Assembly: GCF_021155765.1 (NCBI RefSeq)
Contig: NC_060107.1
Coordinates: forward strand, 8,542,501 to 8,606,500
Direction of reading: 5' to 3'
Length of the DNA: 64,000 bases
Source of the DNA: Diprion similis
Lineage: Eukaryota; Arthropoda; Insecta; Hymenoptera; Diprionidae
This document shows positions 23,486 to 35,836 of this stretch, piece after piece. The notes beneath the pieces were generated by a model, which worked only from the letters and a program-made list of their open reading frames with translations, was not told the DNA's origin and ran no database searches. A program made the translations under genes and the position numbers. The number at the start of each line of letters is the position of its first letter. Position 1 is the first letter of the stretch.

Positions 23486-24787
23486 CTATTCTTTATTAGT
23501 TTTATTTTCTACCTTTTCATCTGTAGTTTTGTCAGATTTATTATTGGTCAATGCAACACTGCCTAAGGGACTCTTTGCCGTGAATATAATGGGAATATTA
23601 GCTAAGACGTCATTATCTTTCTCTAAAAATCTAATCCAAGATAATAGAGAGTCACGACTAGAGGTTCCAGTCGCACAGACAGCAAATATTGTGCCATCCT
23701 CTTGCTCGTGAATGGACGTCTCATCATGAGTTACCACAGATTTTTCTGTTTTAAAAAATGGTAATTCAATTTTAGTAACATCTGGAAAAGAGAATTTTTA
23801 TTATATAGATTAATGAAGAACATTTCAGAAAAAGGACAGATTAAATCACTTTCACAACGAATATTTCCTACCATCGTCGTCGGGTGGTGGTAGGTCAGGT
23901 TTCGGGACAGGATCTCCCCTCAGTACGAAGTAATTGATGGTTAAATTTTTCAACCACAGTCTAAAAGGCCCTTCCACGTATAAAGGGACATTGGTAGCAT
24001 GCTTGTTAAGCAGTTTTTTCTGACCAATACTCATTCCAGAGACAATCCAAGTATCGTCGATGGAATCTTGGAGATCTTTTGCCTGGAAGACTGTAGTTTT
24101 TCGGAGCAAATCGACGCTAGTAATTCTCTCTATGGCCAGTTTGGCCAGCTCAAGAGAATCATTGGGCAAAATATCTGGCAGTGGCCATGGACTCGCGTTT
24201 TTGAACTTGGGCATCCAGTACATCATTCTCCAATACTTCCTCAGTGGAAATCCCAGCTTACCGAACGTGTTGAGGAGGATATCCTGCATTTCTCTATCTG
24301 GCATAACTCCGTTGTTTTCCATTTGCTCAAGGACATCTATCGCGCATTGCTGCTGTTTCGGATAGTGCATGAATTCAGCCTGTATCTTATTCTCTGGTAT
24401 GAACTTCCCCTTCGGTAGTACATTGAGCAAGCTTTTGTATACCTCCAGATCTTTCTCGACCCCGAATTCCTCCATATGTTTCATCGCTGCGTAAATGAAT
24501 TCGACGTGTCCTCGCCTCTGAATGTCTCTGTCGATGAACATTCGCAGTACGTCTAAGTACGTTTTTTTCTCCTTACTTTTAACATCTGCAAATGCATAAA
24601 AACCCACTGCCTTACTACCTTCATTTTTTTTCTCACTCTTGTCTTTAGACATGCAAGCACTGGTCACCGATATGCAACGCAAAGCTGTCGTCGGTTGGCA
24701 ACTTTTCAGGTCGTGTAGTATCAACCTTTTTCTCATTCCTGGATAAGCCCTGAGCAACACATACGACCTTCTTATTATCGATGTCAT
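23486..24787 (-). CDS. Ecsit: ECSIT, mitochondrial complex I assembly factor / Toll pathway intermediate
   Basis: Two coding exons on the minus strand, 24787-23872 and 23781-23486, are joined by GATG|GTAGGA to TTTTCCAG (phase 1) and give 403 residues; the human protein is about 430. Residues 1-30 are Arg-rich and lack acidic residues until residue 26, as in a mitochondrial targeting peptide. The middle holds ECSIT-typical sequence, including the region around residues 70-120 (TYLDVLRMFIDRDIQRRGHV) and KYWRMMYWMPKFKNASPWP. The C-terminal exon adds the part ending in SPLGSVALTN. In animals ECSIT works with NDUFAF1 and ACAD9 in complex I assembly, and a cytosolic form acts downstream of Toll/IL-1 and BMP receptors. 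It shares a 464-base divergent promoter with the CCDC137-like gene. Confidence 0.93.
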
Positions 24788-25251
24788 ATTGCTACCTGGT
24801 ATAACGGTTTTTTGTATTTCTCAAAATAATAGAGGCCCGATCATAGTCGCAATGCTTAAATCCTCGTGACGGCCGACCGATTCTCGTATTTTATGCCGTT
24901 TGCATATAATATTCTGTGAAAAACTTCTATGTTTAACATCCCATTCCGCAATATAGGTTTACACACCGAGGTTATGAGATCGGTGAGAGGTTAGGTTACA
25001 TTTTCTCAACACCGCAGCCGGCCGAGCCGCCGGTGGGGGTTCGTAAGATTTCTATTTCAAATTTTGACGCGCAAAAATCGTTCGTGGAAACTCCGCACGA
25101 GTGAAGCACCGTCGGGATTTGGGATCCCTTGGGAATCGGTCAGCCAATGATAAAGTGGTTGAGACAAATCTGAAGCGTTCATGCTAGAAATATCACAGAT
25201 TTGTGGGAAATATAGCCGAAACATTGAGGTTAATTATGATATAAAGTGAAA
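24788..25251. promoter_or_regulatory. Bidirectional promoter between ECSIT and CCDC137-like
   Basis: The two ATGs face away from each other with 464 bases between. The middle is CpG-rich (GCCGGCCGAGCCGCCGG near 25018-25034). A TTTTGACGCGCAAAA stretch near 25063 resembles an E2F-type site (TTTTGCGCG on the other strand). No obvious TATA box, as expected for housekeeping genes. Confidence 0.6.
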
Positions 25252-26333
25252 ATGGGACGCAAAATACCCGGGAAAAAACACAGAGGAGTAAAGGATCCAA
25301 CTAAGCAACAAAAGAAGCGTTTATCCGAGTAAATATCGTTGCGGCGAGTTGTACGATTGAATTTTATAGGTTAAGTTGATCATCGTAACGTGTCAAATTT
25401 TAGGTTAAACAAAGTGATAAACGCGCCGCCGAGGGATAAGGATGAGCAGGCGATACCGAAGAGTCTTGAGCGCGTGATGAAGCTGAAGCAATGCGTAAAG
25501 GACGGTAAGATGATGAAGAAAAATACTAAGAAAAAAAAGAAGCTGAAAAATCAACTGATCGTGATGGGTAACCACCATCCACAGCTCGCTCATCCTAAGG
25601 CAAGACCGGAGAAGGTTGTTCCTGTATTTTCGCAAAGGGCAGACGAATGTGGCAAAGCCTTTTTGAACCGAGTAAACTCGGAGGCTCAGGCGTTCATAAA
25701 TGAGACTGCGTTTGAAGAAAAATATGGTGTGGAAGTCAAGCGAGATCCAAGTACTGGTAATATCGAAGGATTGTCTAAGCGATCAAAGGATGAGATAGAT
25801 GAATTAATGAGGCTCAAAATGAAGCACAGCAATACCAAGAAGAAAAAGAAAAAGAAGAAGGACACTGAGACATCGACTAGGCTGACGAAAGCTCAGAAAA
25901 GGAAACACAAGCTCGAGTTGAAAAAAACTAAGAAACTGCAGGACAATATAGACGAGTTCAAGGTCTTCAAGGAGACTGTCGAGTTTGGGGATGTTGTCCA
26001 TGCTCCTCCAGAACTAAAAATCAAACCGAAAAAAGCAGATGCTGCTTATTCTGAACGGGTAAAAAACTTAGCAATATTTGGTTATTGTGCGTTGTATTTT
26101 TTTGGTTTAATCTTACCGATGTTTGACAGCCTGGACGAAGAGGTCTTCTTCTTGATTCGCTTTTCAAGAGCAGTGACAAATCTGTAGAGAAGCCAACAGG
26201 CGTTAAGTCCGTCAACAGATCTGGAAAACGCAAAGATCTGCCGGTTGGTGAAAGGAGACAACTGGAGGAACGGCAGAAAGAAGCCATAACTGCATACAGA
26301 AATCTGAAATCTCGAAAAGCCCCTGATTTATGA
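25252..26333 (+). CDS. Ccdc137: CCDC137-like basic coiled-coil protein
   Basis: Three coding exons, 25252-25328, 25404-26058 and 26130-26333, with short introns of 75 and 71 bases (phases 2 and 0), give 311 residues; human CCDC137 is about 290. The short first exon (MGRKIPGKKHRGVKDP) is typical of the family start, and the conserved NAPPRDKDEQ-IPKSLERVM segment follows. Lysine runs at about residues 80 and 175 act as nuclear or nucleolar localisation signals. A charged helix (TKAQKRKHKLELKK) fits a coiled coil. The third exon ends with RRQLEERQKEAITAYRNLK. CCDC137 (RaRF) is a nucleolar protein that binds retinoic acid receptor in mammals; the insect role is unknown. Reading through the donor at 26058 would give a false longer frame to 26187. 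Confidence 0.85.
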
Positions 26334-26413
26334 CCGTGGGAAATGGCCATGTGATCAATATTTGTACGTATGGGAGCCTCGGCAGAGAATAGAAGGACAA
26401 AATGTGTGTGTAA

Positions 26414-26429
26414 ATTAAATGACTTTATT
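26414..26429. terminator. Convergent poly(A) signals of CCDC137-like and BORCS5
   Basis: ATTAAA on the plus strand (26414-26419) and AATAAA on the minus strand (26429-26424) lie five bases apart. The first suits the CCDC137-like transcript, 80 bases past its stop. The second suits BORCS5, about 610 bases past its stop, so the two mRNAs could overlap at their ends. Confidence 0.5.
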
Positions 26430-27037
26430 GAAGGTATTTTTTTAATTACATTAGGGTGTATATAATACAGAGCGAGAATTCATTTTTAAAGTTTACAGTA
26501 TTGTACTTCGGCAGAGAAGTAGTTGGGAAAACTGGGAGGTTAAATTCGGCTAAAATTATTCTTGACAACTTGGAAACTGAATGACTAGCATTTACAACAG
26601 TATAACACCGATTTAAATGACTGTTGATTGTTTTTGCTTGTCACTAACGATGATGAAGATGAAGCAAACGATTTCAATTAATCTAAAATAAAATAACAGT
26701 ACTGTAAACAACACAAAAAGTAATAAGAGCCTTTTATCTTGTGAAATATCAAATGTTTAGATTATTGAAATGTCTAAACAATCAAAATATTTGACAAGTA
26801 TAAATATCAGCACGATTTCTGAAAATTCATGTGCTTTAGACCATTCAACCTTACAATTGTTCGGCAATCGAATTTCTTCTGTACTGCAAGTAATAATTTT
26901 ACTCTAGAATTGAATATCCCTTTTATACAATGCATAAAATAATTGCCAAGAAACGGCTGATCACTTGTCGATACAGAATCAAATGCCAACAGCAAATAGC
27001 TATGAAAAGGTACATCTTATGAAAGGGTGATAAATGC
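26430..27037 (-). other. Probable 3'UTR of BORCS5
   Basis: A+T-rich sequence between the BORCS5 stop and the minus-strand AATAAA at 26429. No gene seen in it. Confidence 0.5.
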
Positions 27038-27850
27038 TCATCCAGTTGTCCAAACGAATGGTTCAAGTCGATTATCAACGGGTAGCAAATTATTGAGTGT
27101 TTCAAGGCTTTCTAAAGTTTGATTGAGCTGCATGTGGCACTTGTTCAGTTGTCTGCTGAGATCATGAACCTTATTCAGCTGTTCAGCAAACTTTGAGAAT
27201 CTCTTTTGCCTGTCTACAGCCGTGCTCAATATCCTTGTAACTTCAGCATCGATGTTGGTGCAAAGTGCGGACTGCTCAGTCGCAATCATTTGTGCATTTG
27301 TATTCAAGTGGTGTTGATATCGGGCGCAAAGATTGAACAAGCCGATGGGATCCAGTCGTTCCAAGACTTCAGGGTCTCTGACACCGGGTGGCAAATTCAA
27401 AGTTCCTCTCATAATGGGTAGAAACATCGGTATGCTGTGCAACTTCACTAGATCAGCATCCATGTCTGCAGTCGGCTCAGAAATAGCCGGCTTGACGACT
27501 ACGATGTTGTGTGCTTTGTCCGAGAGAGTTTTTCTGTGCCCAATGGCACCCAGGCTCGGTTTTCGCTTGGACAATTCCTGCGTTCCGAGGCTCTTTCCTC
27601 GCTGCAATTGCGTCTGTTTATTTGTCATCTTTGGTGAATCGCCTATCGGCCTGTTCACCGTGTACGATATGTAAGGTAAATCTGAATCGGAGCAAATGCT
27701 TGGTCCGGGACTTGTACATCGTGGTGGTGTGTCTTCAGCGATTCCATCTCTGTTCGGAACGCTTTTTCCGCGCCGCAATTGAACCGCCCGTGCTCTGCTG
27801 CTCTCTGATCCTGGTATACCGCTGTTCTGAGAGCTTTGCTCAGATCCCAT
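27038..27850 (-). CDS. Borcs5: BORCS5 (myrlysin), lysosome-positioning BORC subunit
   Basis: A single coding exon of 270 residues. The start MGSEQSS is the N-myristoylation signal known for BORCS5, with Gly2 as acceptor. Residues 10-110 are a Ser/Arg-rich, disordered insert, which makes the protein longer than the roughly 196-residue human form. The conserved core begins with DLVKLHSIPMFLPIMRGTL at about residue 132. It continues with LxxRYQxHL, a long coiled coil (RQKRFSKFAEQLNKVHDLS) and the conserved LNNLLPVDNRLEPF end. The protein anchors the BORC complex on lysosomes, where it recruits the small GTPase Arl8 and kinesin for outward movement. It converges with the CCDC137-like gene. A 5' leader exon is likely upstream (donor AGAG|GTATGC near 28047). 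Confidence 0.9.
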   Translation of the reverse strand: MGSEQSSQNSGIPGSESSRARAVQLRRGKSVPNRDGIAEDTPPRCTSPGPSICSDSDLPYISYTVNRPIGDSPKMTNKQTQLQRGKSLGTQELSKRKPSLGAIGHRKTLSDKAHNIVVVKPAISEPTADMDADLVKLHSIPMFLPIMRGTLNLPPGVRDPEVLERLDPIGLFNLCARYQHHLNTNAQMIATEQSALCTNIDAEVTRILSTAVDRQKRFSKFAEQLNKVHDLSRQLNKCHMQLNQTLESLETLNNLLPVDNRLEPFVWTTG

Positions 27851-28044
27851 CGTTTTAATTAACGGATGCTCTAATCCTTAAAAACGTAGGTTTCTTCAAG
27901 TGATCCAAAGAGTGTGAATTGAAAAGTGCCTGATAAAGGAAAGTATCGTAATAGTTCGATTCTCAGCATATAATACGTGAGCGAATCTTGGGTTCTAAGT
28001 GTACGATTAAAGTTTCATAATAATAAGAAAACAAAACAAGTGCA

Positions 28045-28110
28045 TACCTCTGCTACTTATAGCACGTGTCGAAGTTCCGTCAGTGGAGTTTTGCCATCAT
28101 GTTTTTAATT
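28045..28110 (-). promoter_or_regulatory. BORCS5 promoter/leader with CACGTG E-box
   Basis: On the minus strand a good donor (AGAG|GTATGC near 28047/28048) would splice to an acceptor near 27880 (TTTTTAAG). A CACGTG palindrome at 28063-28068 lies at the presumed transcription start. MITF/TFEB-family factors bind this core in lysosomal gene promoters. Confidence 0.4.
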
Positions 28111-28390
28111 CGAAACTGTCATATATCATCCAGTTGACGTGTGTTCTTTAGTTCATATATTGCGAATATTTTTTTTTTTTTTTCTATTCATGTATTTACT
28201 TCTGTCATTTGTAATAAGCGATCGTAAACATTACGTAATTCTCTAACCCGCACTATAATCTAAAACTTTTTTCAGAATGAATTTTGAACTGTCAAAATCA
28301 TCAGGGTCGCGATCAGACGACTACACAGTATGAACCTGTGATAAAAAAAATCATATGAGCTACGCCAGTGACGTCATTGAATTCAGTCAG

Positions 28391-28403
28391 AAGCGCCATC
28401 TGC
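28391..28403 (-). promoter_or_regulatory. CTCF-like insulator motif
   Basis: AAGCGCCATCTGC on the plus strand reads GCAGATGGCGCTT on the minus strand, which fits the insect CTCF core (AGRTGGCGC type). It lies some 300 bases upstream of the BORCS5 promoter, between the compact gene block and the 31 kb desert. Binding is inferred. Confidence 0.4.
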
Positions 28404-31400
28404 GGAGGAGAATCGAAAACATCGCGGGATTCTTTTTCCGTCGGTAAGTTAGTTCACGACACATTCGACCCTTGTTTTAACGCGTTCTTTGAATCCGTAG
28501 CGAAACAAACGAACGTGCGTCAAATGTTTTTTGTCGAATTCAACCGGATTTGTTGTGTTTACGTATATAGGAGAGATTCTATACACCATAAAATGAATTC
28601 TATTTTTCCAGTTCATATATTTTCAGTCCACTACATATATGTTACGTGTATGATGTTACTATACCGCAAGTTATTATAGCACCGTATATAAGTAGTTCTT
28701 ATTTCGTGAATGATTCTTTCTTCTTGCAATCCTAATCATACGAAATGTGAAACCGGTAATTATCAGCTGTTTTTTTTGTGTAACAAACGAACGGGTTAAA
28801 ACTTGCCATGCGGGAATGAATGGTGATGAATATGTATAATAAATAATGTGATAATCGTGGAATATCATAACGAGGACGTTATCAGGATGATGTAAACTTC
28901 TTTGAAGCGGTCTTTCGAAAACCGTCGCGCTGCTGGGTATCTGAATCTACGAAACAACAAGTCTCGGTGAAATGACATATTCCGCGGCAACACAACGCGC
29001 AAATCGCTAAAATATGTGATCACACCACCGGAACCGAGTTATGCGCATCTACCTACACCTATGCATAGGTATGTACGGGACGGTAAATATTTATGGCCAC
29101 GTCAAAAGGAACACGTGTGTAAGCTATGTTTATAAACATATCTATATCTATGTACAACACACATCCACGTATGTGTAAAATACTTGTTTCTTTGAAATAA
29201 GATTGCAAGTTCCACTCGTTTCGTAACCCATAGATCAGGCGTACTTCTCACGTAGGTATGTATGTACCTACATGTACGAATAATATACATATCCTAGATA
29301 CAAAGCGCGCGAATGTATAATTTTAAATTTACAACTCTTACTCACGCCGCGAATCTTTTCAAATCCGCTGAGTATGTATTCATTTATTTTTATAATGTGT
29401 ATACTACTCGTCTTATATACCACAAATATAGATTTCCAAGATGTATATCTAATGCATCAGTGATGCCCAACCGTTGGATTTTGCAACCGTGTCTGTTTCT
29501 AACGTCTTCTGTGTTCTGTTTTATTTCTTTTTTTTTTTTTTTTTTTTATCTTCTTCTTTTCATTATTTCTTCCACTCGGTTTCTTATGTGGCGCACGATC
29601 CCTATCTCCGTATATTTGCATACCATCTCACTCAACGCGGGCTCGATATCTGCTCGCTCCGCTTCTCGGATCTTCGATTTTAAATCAGATTCATGCACTG
29701 ATTTTCTTCGTTAATAAATCATCCGCGATGAAATTTATCATTCATATCATAGTCGGGGACTCGAGACAACAATTCCGCTTACTTTGCAGTAGTTGAAGAA
29801 GAAACAGAAGCAGCAGCGACGACTTGGCGAAACGAATACCCCCATTTATTTAAAAGTCGTTATTATCATCCGGCTCTCGAGACTTCTAATAGTTCCTGGA
29901 TTTCGCCAATGTGCAGTTAGCGAGTTTCTGCATCTGCAACGCGGTCGTAATCGTCACCGGATATAATTATTATCATCTTTACAGAATCTTACTGTAATAA
30001 CGCTTTCCCAATAGGGTATTTATGTTATACCGTTTGGTATTATAATAACATTTGCACGATGCTAATGAATACAGAGTTTCTCATTTTTATCGGTTATGCA
30101 ATATGGATAAAAATATATGAAACAAGTATGGAAAATATTATTATATACTATTAGGAACAATTTTTATGCAAGTTTATTTTATGTATTATGAAATTGTACT
30201 TTAAGGTATTGAACTGGAAGTGAATTAACCTCGTTTAGTCTTAAATATGAAATAATTAGGTATAGTATACGTTGACTGTACAACTAGTGAAATATCGAAT
30301 ATTGATCTAACGACGATCCATTATTACACGTAAAGTTACGAAAGTATTCAAGTCCCAGATACCTACATTTTCTACAAATTCTTTGATAATGTTTTTTTTT
30401 ATCATTCTCGTAATAGCAACGTTGCGGCAATATCTAATGTGCAGCTCTTCATCGTTGATAATGCTATACACGCGCATTTATACGTACTAAATTATGGGTT
30501 CAGTGTAACGAGCACAGTTTCACAGTGCAAATCCCACGGATAACTGACGATTCTTATCAACGATAATATATAAAGTTTGCTCTTTATCTCGTCATGGCGG
30601 GCGATTTTCTAAATTGATGGATTAATGGGTTCAATAATTTTATTACGAGCCTTAAGTAAGTATCCAAACAATATTCGATCGAGCTATACCTCGATTGTAT
30701 TGTAGTCATTTTTCCTCAGTTTTTTTCTTCAATAGAGAAAATTTCGAACTATTTTCAAACTATCAGTAACGTATAAACTAAAATGAGTTGCGGGTAGCCT
30801 AAAGCTTATTTTACATCGGAGAAGTTTTATCGTCAATTCGTATAAAAAGATGAAAGTCTTTTAAAAAATGATAAAATCGTGACTACCGAACCCTCGAAGA
30901 ATTTTCTAGCTGAAGAATACAACGCGCAACGGGAAAATCGAAGTTTAGAAGATACGAGATTTAAGATTTCGACAAACAGCGTACCTATAAGAGAATATGC
31001 ATGTAGAGCATATACGAAGATAACCATCGTCGAAACTTTCTTCGAAAGCAGTGTAGGAATACAGACAAAACGACGTAAATACACATAAGAGGTATAATAT
31101 TTTCTATACGTATACAATATACATGCTTGTGCAAAACAAAGAACAGCAGTTTTGGCGCGCAGTTTTATGGCTCTAAAGCGAGGAAGCTCTTCTTCCCTTA
31201 TTTGATGATACATCTGTAAAATCTACAGTTTTCTCGTCTCGTTGATATACGTACCAGTTTGTAAGCCACAACATGTGTATATAGTACGCCACATATATAT
31301 ATGTATATACACACATGTGCATATATGCTATATGTATGCATGAGAGCTAGCTGAGCAATTTCAATTTAATGTCCGTCGGAGCCTCAGCGTGTCCCCGGCT

Positions 31401-34100
31401 TCATTTGGGCCGCATTTCAAAGCGATTTTTATCGCACAAGATTGCGACTTGAAGAGAGCATCAACAACTTTGAAATGCAGCCTCAAAGACCGCGTCCAGC
31501 TTCTCTGGTCACCTGGTCAAAGGATTCATCTATGAAAAATGACGTCGAGTGGGAAAAAAAAAAAAAACAGAATGAAACAAAATATGTAAGAGAAGGGAAA
31601 ATCACGTTTAAATCATACGTGCAGCGCTCGTATGGAAGAGAGTTTGACTTGAAGTGCGAAGGCACGGCTGCTTAGTATTCAGTTCCGTTTGGACAAACAG
31701 GAAAATTTTCCCTCAAACTTAAGCCAGGAAAATTCTTCTTCTCCGAACGTGGCTGCCGAGCTGCATCATCATAGTCGTAGAAACGTGGCCACCACGTGTC
31801 GAATACTTCTTTCAATGTAATTCCTTTTTCTGTTTTAAGCGAGGATTAAGAGGATGCTATGGTCACTGTTTATCGACCGAGTAGAGTGTCGCTCATTTTA
31901 ACTATTACTGGAGCCCTTGATCATCATTGACGTGACGTAGCGCTGGTTAATAAGCGCAATTATGTCGAATAACTTTTTGGTCGATACAAGAATAACGGGA
32001 GAAAATCTATTTCAGCTATTAGGGGAAGTTTAATTACAGAAATACATTTTCAAGTGTTATTCATACGTAAAACAACATTTTTCATTACATATTAGTTTTC
32101 GTCCAGTAGTATGTCTGAAAATTAGAACCAGAAGGACGCCATTTGATGACGGAAAATGCATAGAAATGATTTATTGTTAGACGCTCGTATTTCGGCGAAT
32201 ACTTACTTTTTTCCTATTTATTGCTTTGAGTTACTTTGAATTGATGAAAATCGAGTCTTGGAGACTGGCGTGAAATTCTTTGTGTTTTCATTTTCAGCAG
32301 AAGTGGACTCGTATTAACAAAAAAAAAAAAGTAATGAGGGTAAATTCAGTCGGTAAAGAAGAATTAGTACGGGATTGCCTTAAGCTGCGGAGGTGATCCT
32401 TGTTCAGAACGTGTTGTACAGTACAATTGTGAACGTATACATACATACACGAAAATGTTTATGCTAGTTGTCCCGGCGGACGCGTATAACCCAACTAGAA
32501 ATCCCCAGGGACACATGAAAGTCTCTCCATTTTATACCTCCAGGAAAGATATATAATAATTTTCTACAGGTCAAAGGACACAGGTATACACCGTCTGTAC
32601 GTATAAAATGTGTCGCACTGACAACCTTATTCCGTTCCTCAAGCGAATTGGTTTGACAAAATTTTAATGTCAATCCCGAATTGTAGTGTTGATGCCACGT
32701 GTAATTACATCAAACCTCTATAAGAACATTTGAATTTGCGAAATATTTTTTCGTCGAGTAACGTATTGATCATAACAAATGAGGGAAAGGTGTTTGAAAA
32801 AAAACGCATGTATTACGAGTACTCATAAATAGACAAGAGTTTTGTTTATACAATCATAATTAACTGTGTGATAGTCTTATTTTGTTTCATTCTTGTGGAT
32901 TGTTAAATCTAGAGATGAAAAATTTTCACTTCTGTCACAAGTGCAATTACAGAATTAAAAAAGGATTTGTCTAAAAGATTCTTGAACTCTTCTCACATTG
33001 TCATGAATTTATTCATTATTTCGACGCTGCAAATGTTCAAAGCCTGTTAATTATCGCTACGGCCTCACATGAACATGAATACGTTCTCATTAGCCGCTGA
33101 ATTGCGTGTAAAACTTACAGCTTTACAGGTTCATTGGTTGAAACATGATACCGCATTCGTTGAGGTATATTTTAGACTTATCGCTTGACTGCCTAGGCGT
33201 ATCTACAATAGGTACCTGCAATGCTGAATTTTCGATCGTGTGTATTTTTTATTTTGTTTATCGCTTTGTTTCCGACCAGTCGATTTTTTTCATTCCTTCT
33301 TCCAGGTCTCCCCTCTCGTTTATTTCAACTCGCCCACGTCCTAGAACGTGTTATTACGAAAACGTGCGATATCCTCGCGGTGGAATCGTTTCATGTTTTA
33401 CCGGCGTCGGAGATATACGTAACCACGTGCGTCACATGTATATGCGTACGTTGCTGCGTTAATTATGTGTATTAATTAAACTTAACAAACACTGAGCACG
33501 AAAGTTTTCAAATTCATGACCCTGAAAATCGTGAATTGAGCTCCAACACGGGAAAATCCTATTTTTTAACTCTTCTGAACAAAGAACCGATACCCATGTA
33601 ACACGGTGCATTCGAGGCGAGCGAAACGCTGATTACTCTTTATTACAATTTCAAATCGATTCGTCACAACGAATCATGTAATGCATCATTTTCCCCCAAT
33701 TCAATACGGTAATAATAAACTTTATTCGTGTGCGTATGGCTACGAATGTATCTTTCCCCCTTCTTATTGCAGAAATTGAGTATAAATAATAATCCTTGAA
33801 CAGAAATTTTGAATTAACAATCAAAAATAACCAAAAATGTTCAGATGTCAACAGCGTGATTGAACCGTTAATAAAAAATCAATATGGCCACCGTTGATAC
33901 ACTTCGCGTTTTATTTCTGGTTCATCAAAGTTTCCATCAAGTGCCAACTGTCGAGCGTTTCACCGGTGGAAAGAAGACGATGGCAAGAATAAATCGTCGT
34001 TAATTTCACCTTCGCTGATATTCTAAAACCAGAAAATTCGGCTTGTGAAATTCAAGATATCCACACATAAACGCATCAGTTGTCTAGAGAGACTCACGGT
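28404..34100. other. A+T-rich gene-free stretch
   Basis: No credible coding exon. A few locally GC-richer patches occur (about 29760-29960 and 31380-31800), the latter with a CACGTG near 31795. T runs lie at about 29526-29547. The open frames are short and unlike any family. Confidence 0.45.
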
Positions 34101-34387
34101 TGTGTTGAAAAGTGCAGGATGTATCGTTTGGCTAGTCCAAGAGAATAACAGAGTTTACAGTAGCACGGGGGCGGAAAGTAGACAAGCCGCGCGTCGACGA
34201 TAACAACTCGGCGTAGAGACGGGAGCGCAGTGTCGACTGAAGGAGGAGGGGGGAAGGGGGGAGGGCGAGCCTCGGTTTGGCGGCCACCGCGAAGTTAGTG
34301 AGCATCGAGCTCTCGTGGTAGACGCATGACGTTGCGCCAACTTTGCGAAAAATCTCTCGGACCACGTGCGTCACCTGTCGTGCATAG
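34101..34387 (+). promoter_or_regulatory. GC-rich island with candidate first exon
   Basis: An isolated CpG/GC-rich island in the desert, ending in a plus-strand donor (CATAG|GTGAAA, exon end 34387). An ATG at 34326 opens 20 codons plus two bases (phase 2) up to this donor. That phase is the one required by the coding exon that starts at 59828, so this may be the promoter and first coding exon of the long gene, with a 25 kb intron. The link rests on phase and strand only, with a one-in-three chance of phase agreement by luck. Confidence 0.35.
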
Positions 34388-34460
34388 GTGAAAATATTAG
34401 TGCAACATAGGATCGTCAACAACAGCTCATATATTTAATTTGTTTACAATATATCTGCAG

Positions 34461-34506
34461 TGGTGAAAAGGTTGCCGTATCGAAAGTGGAGATTCGTTTG
34501 ATTCAG
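34461..34506 (+). other. Candidate small non-coding exon
   Basis: Forty-six bases lie between an acceptor (TATCTGCAG) and a donor (TTCAG|GTACAT), 73 bases after the island exon. No ATG inside. It could be an alternative leader exon; including it would break the phase match between 34387 and 59828. Confidence 0.25.
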
Positions 34507-35588
34507 GTACATATATTGACATATCTTGCGAATGTTTTCTTTTTATCTCTTTATGTATCGTGATAATAAAACAACCGTCGCTGTCCTTTAAGCCTTGTAT
34601 TATGGTATTATTCGAATACGTGACTATTCGTTGCGATTTTTCTTCCCGTCATCGTATTCTTCGATCACGTATTCGAATAAAATATTCTACACTATTGCGA
34701 CTGTTGCAACACTGTATAAGCTGGGTGACGCCTCGTCGCATCTGGCACGTCCACAATTCGATTTTGAAACCTAATCTTTTATATCCGCGAATAATCTGTG
34801 GGATCTCTTTGCATGAGATTAAATACTATTTACCAGCGTATGTTATTTGCTTCAATAAGTTTGTTATTTTTCCATCGTGATTCGGAGGAAGTGGTTTTAG
34901 AATCAGTCTTAATTGCTCAACTATGACTTAGCTGCGAATATTATGCATACTGCGTCTATTTCCTCCTGAACTATCCGATCATTCTCTGTCAGTCCGGTTT
35001 GAATTTCCCGCCATATTTTGTCGCGTTGTGAGTCTAACTTTGAAATTACGTTGTTCGTGACTTTGACACTAATCTATAATGTATCCCGATGTTTATACTA
35101 TAAATCAAGCTTATACACGTGTCTAATAATACTAATCCACGTTTGTGTACAAGATACACAACTATTGCACAATAATTTGTTTACATCGATGGATCCGATG
35201 ACGAAAAGTGATGATCAATTCTAGTGGTACGAGTTAGAATTTTTTTTTTTTTTATTAATCTGTCAAAGAAAACTCAAATAACTATTCGGCGGGTGCAAAT
35301 TTTGGAGTAAATATTTCCAAGTAGGTGATGATTGTGATGATTCTGGTTCGGGCATGGTTAACAAATTATAATAGAGAGGAAGAGACGCGTGTATGACTAA
35401 CAGAAAGTATAAGGTAGCCCCGAGGTTTCCAAAAGTGAAGAGAGGTATAAAAACGAGAATCTCCTGGTTCGAAATAGCATCTCGAAAATAGTGTCGTTGC
35501 TAAATTCTAATTCCGACAGTCAACGACAGTCTTACGTAAGAGAGACGCGAGGTCGAGATACGGAGTACCTACCTAACCGCTTGCGTTC

Positions 35589-35836
35589 CTATCTAACATC
35601 TATCTATCTTTCTATTTGCCTATCTACTTATCCATCTTTCTATCTACCTATCTACCTATCTGTCTAACTACATACCCATCTATCCTTCTACCTATCTTTT
35701 TACCTACGCATATGTCTATCTATCTATCTATCTACTTGCGTATGTACCTATCTTCCTATCTTGTCTTTGAAGTTTCTATCTACTTTTTTATCTATCTTTT
35801 CATCTATATACATGTCCATCTATCTATATATCTATC
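35589..35836. repeat. Imperfect TCTA/TACC microsatellite
   Basis: About 250 bases of degenerate tetranucleotide units (CTAT, TACC, TATC). The Tyr/Leu/Ser open frame across it is an artefact of the repeat. Confidence 0.85.

Noticed and set aside
25390-26187. Single 265-residue frame for the CCDC137-like gene
   Set aside because: Its ends run into introns: the N-terminus comes from the exon at 25252 and the C-terminus from the exon at 26130; the tail after 26058 is intronic.
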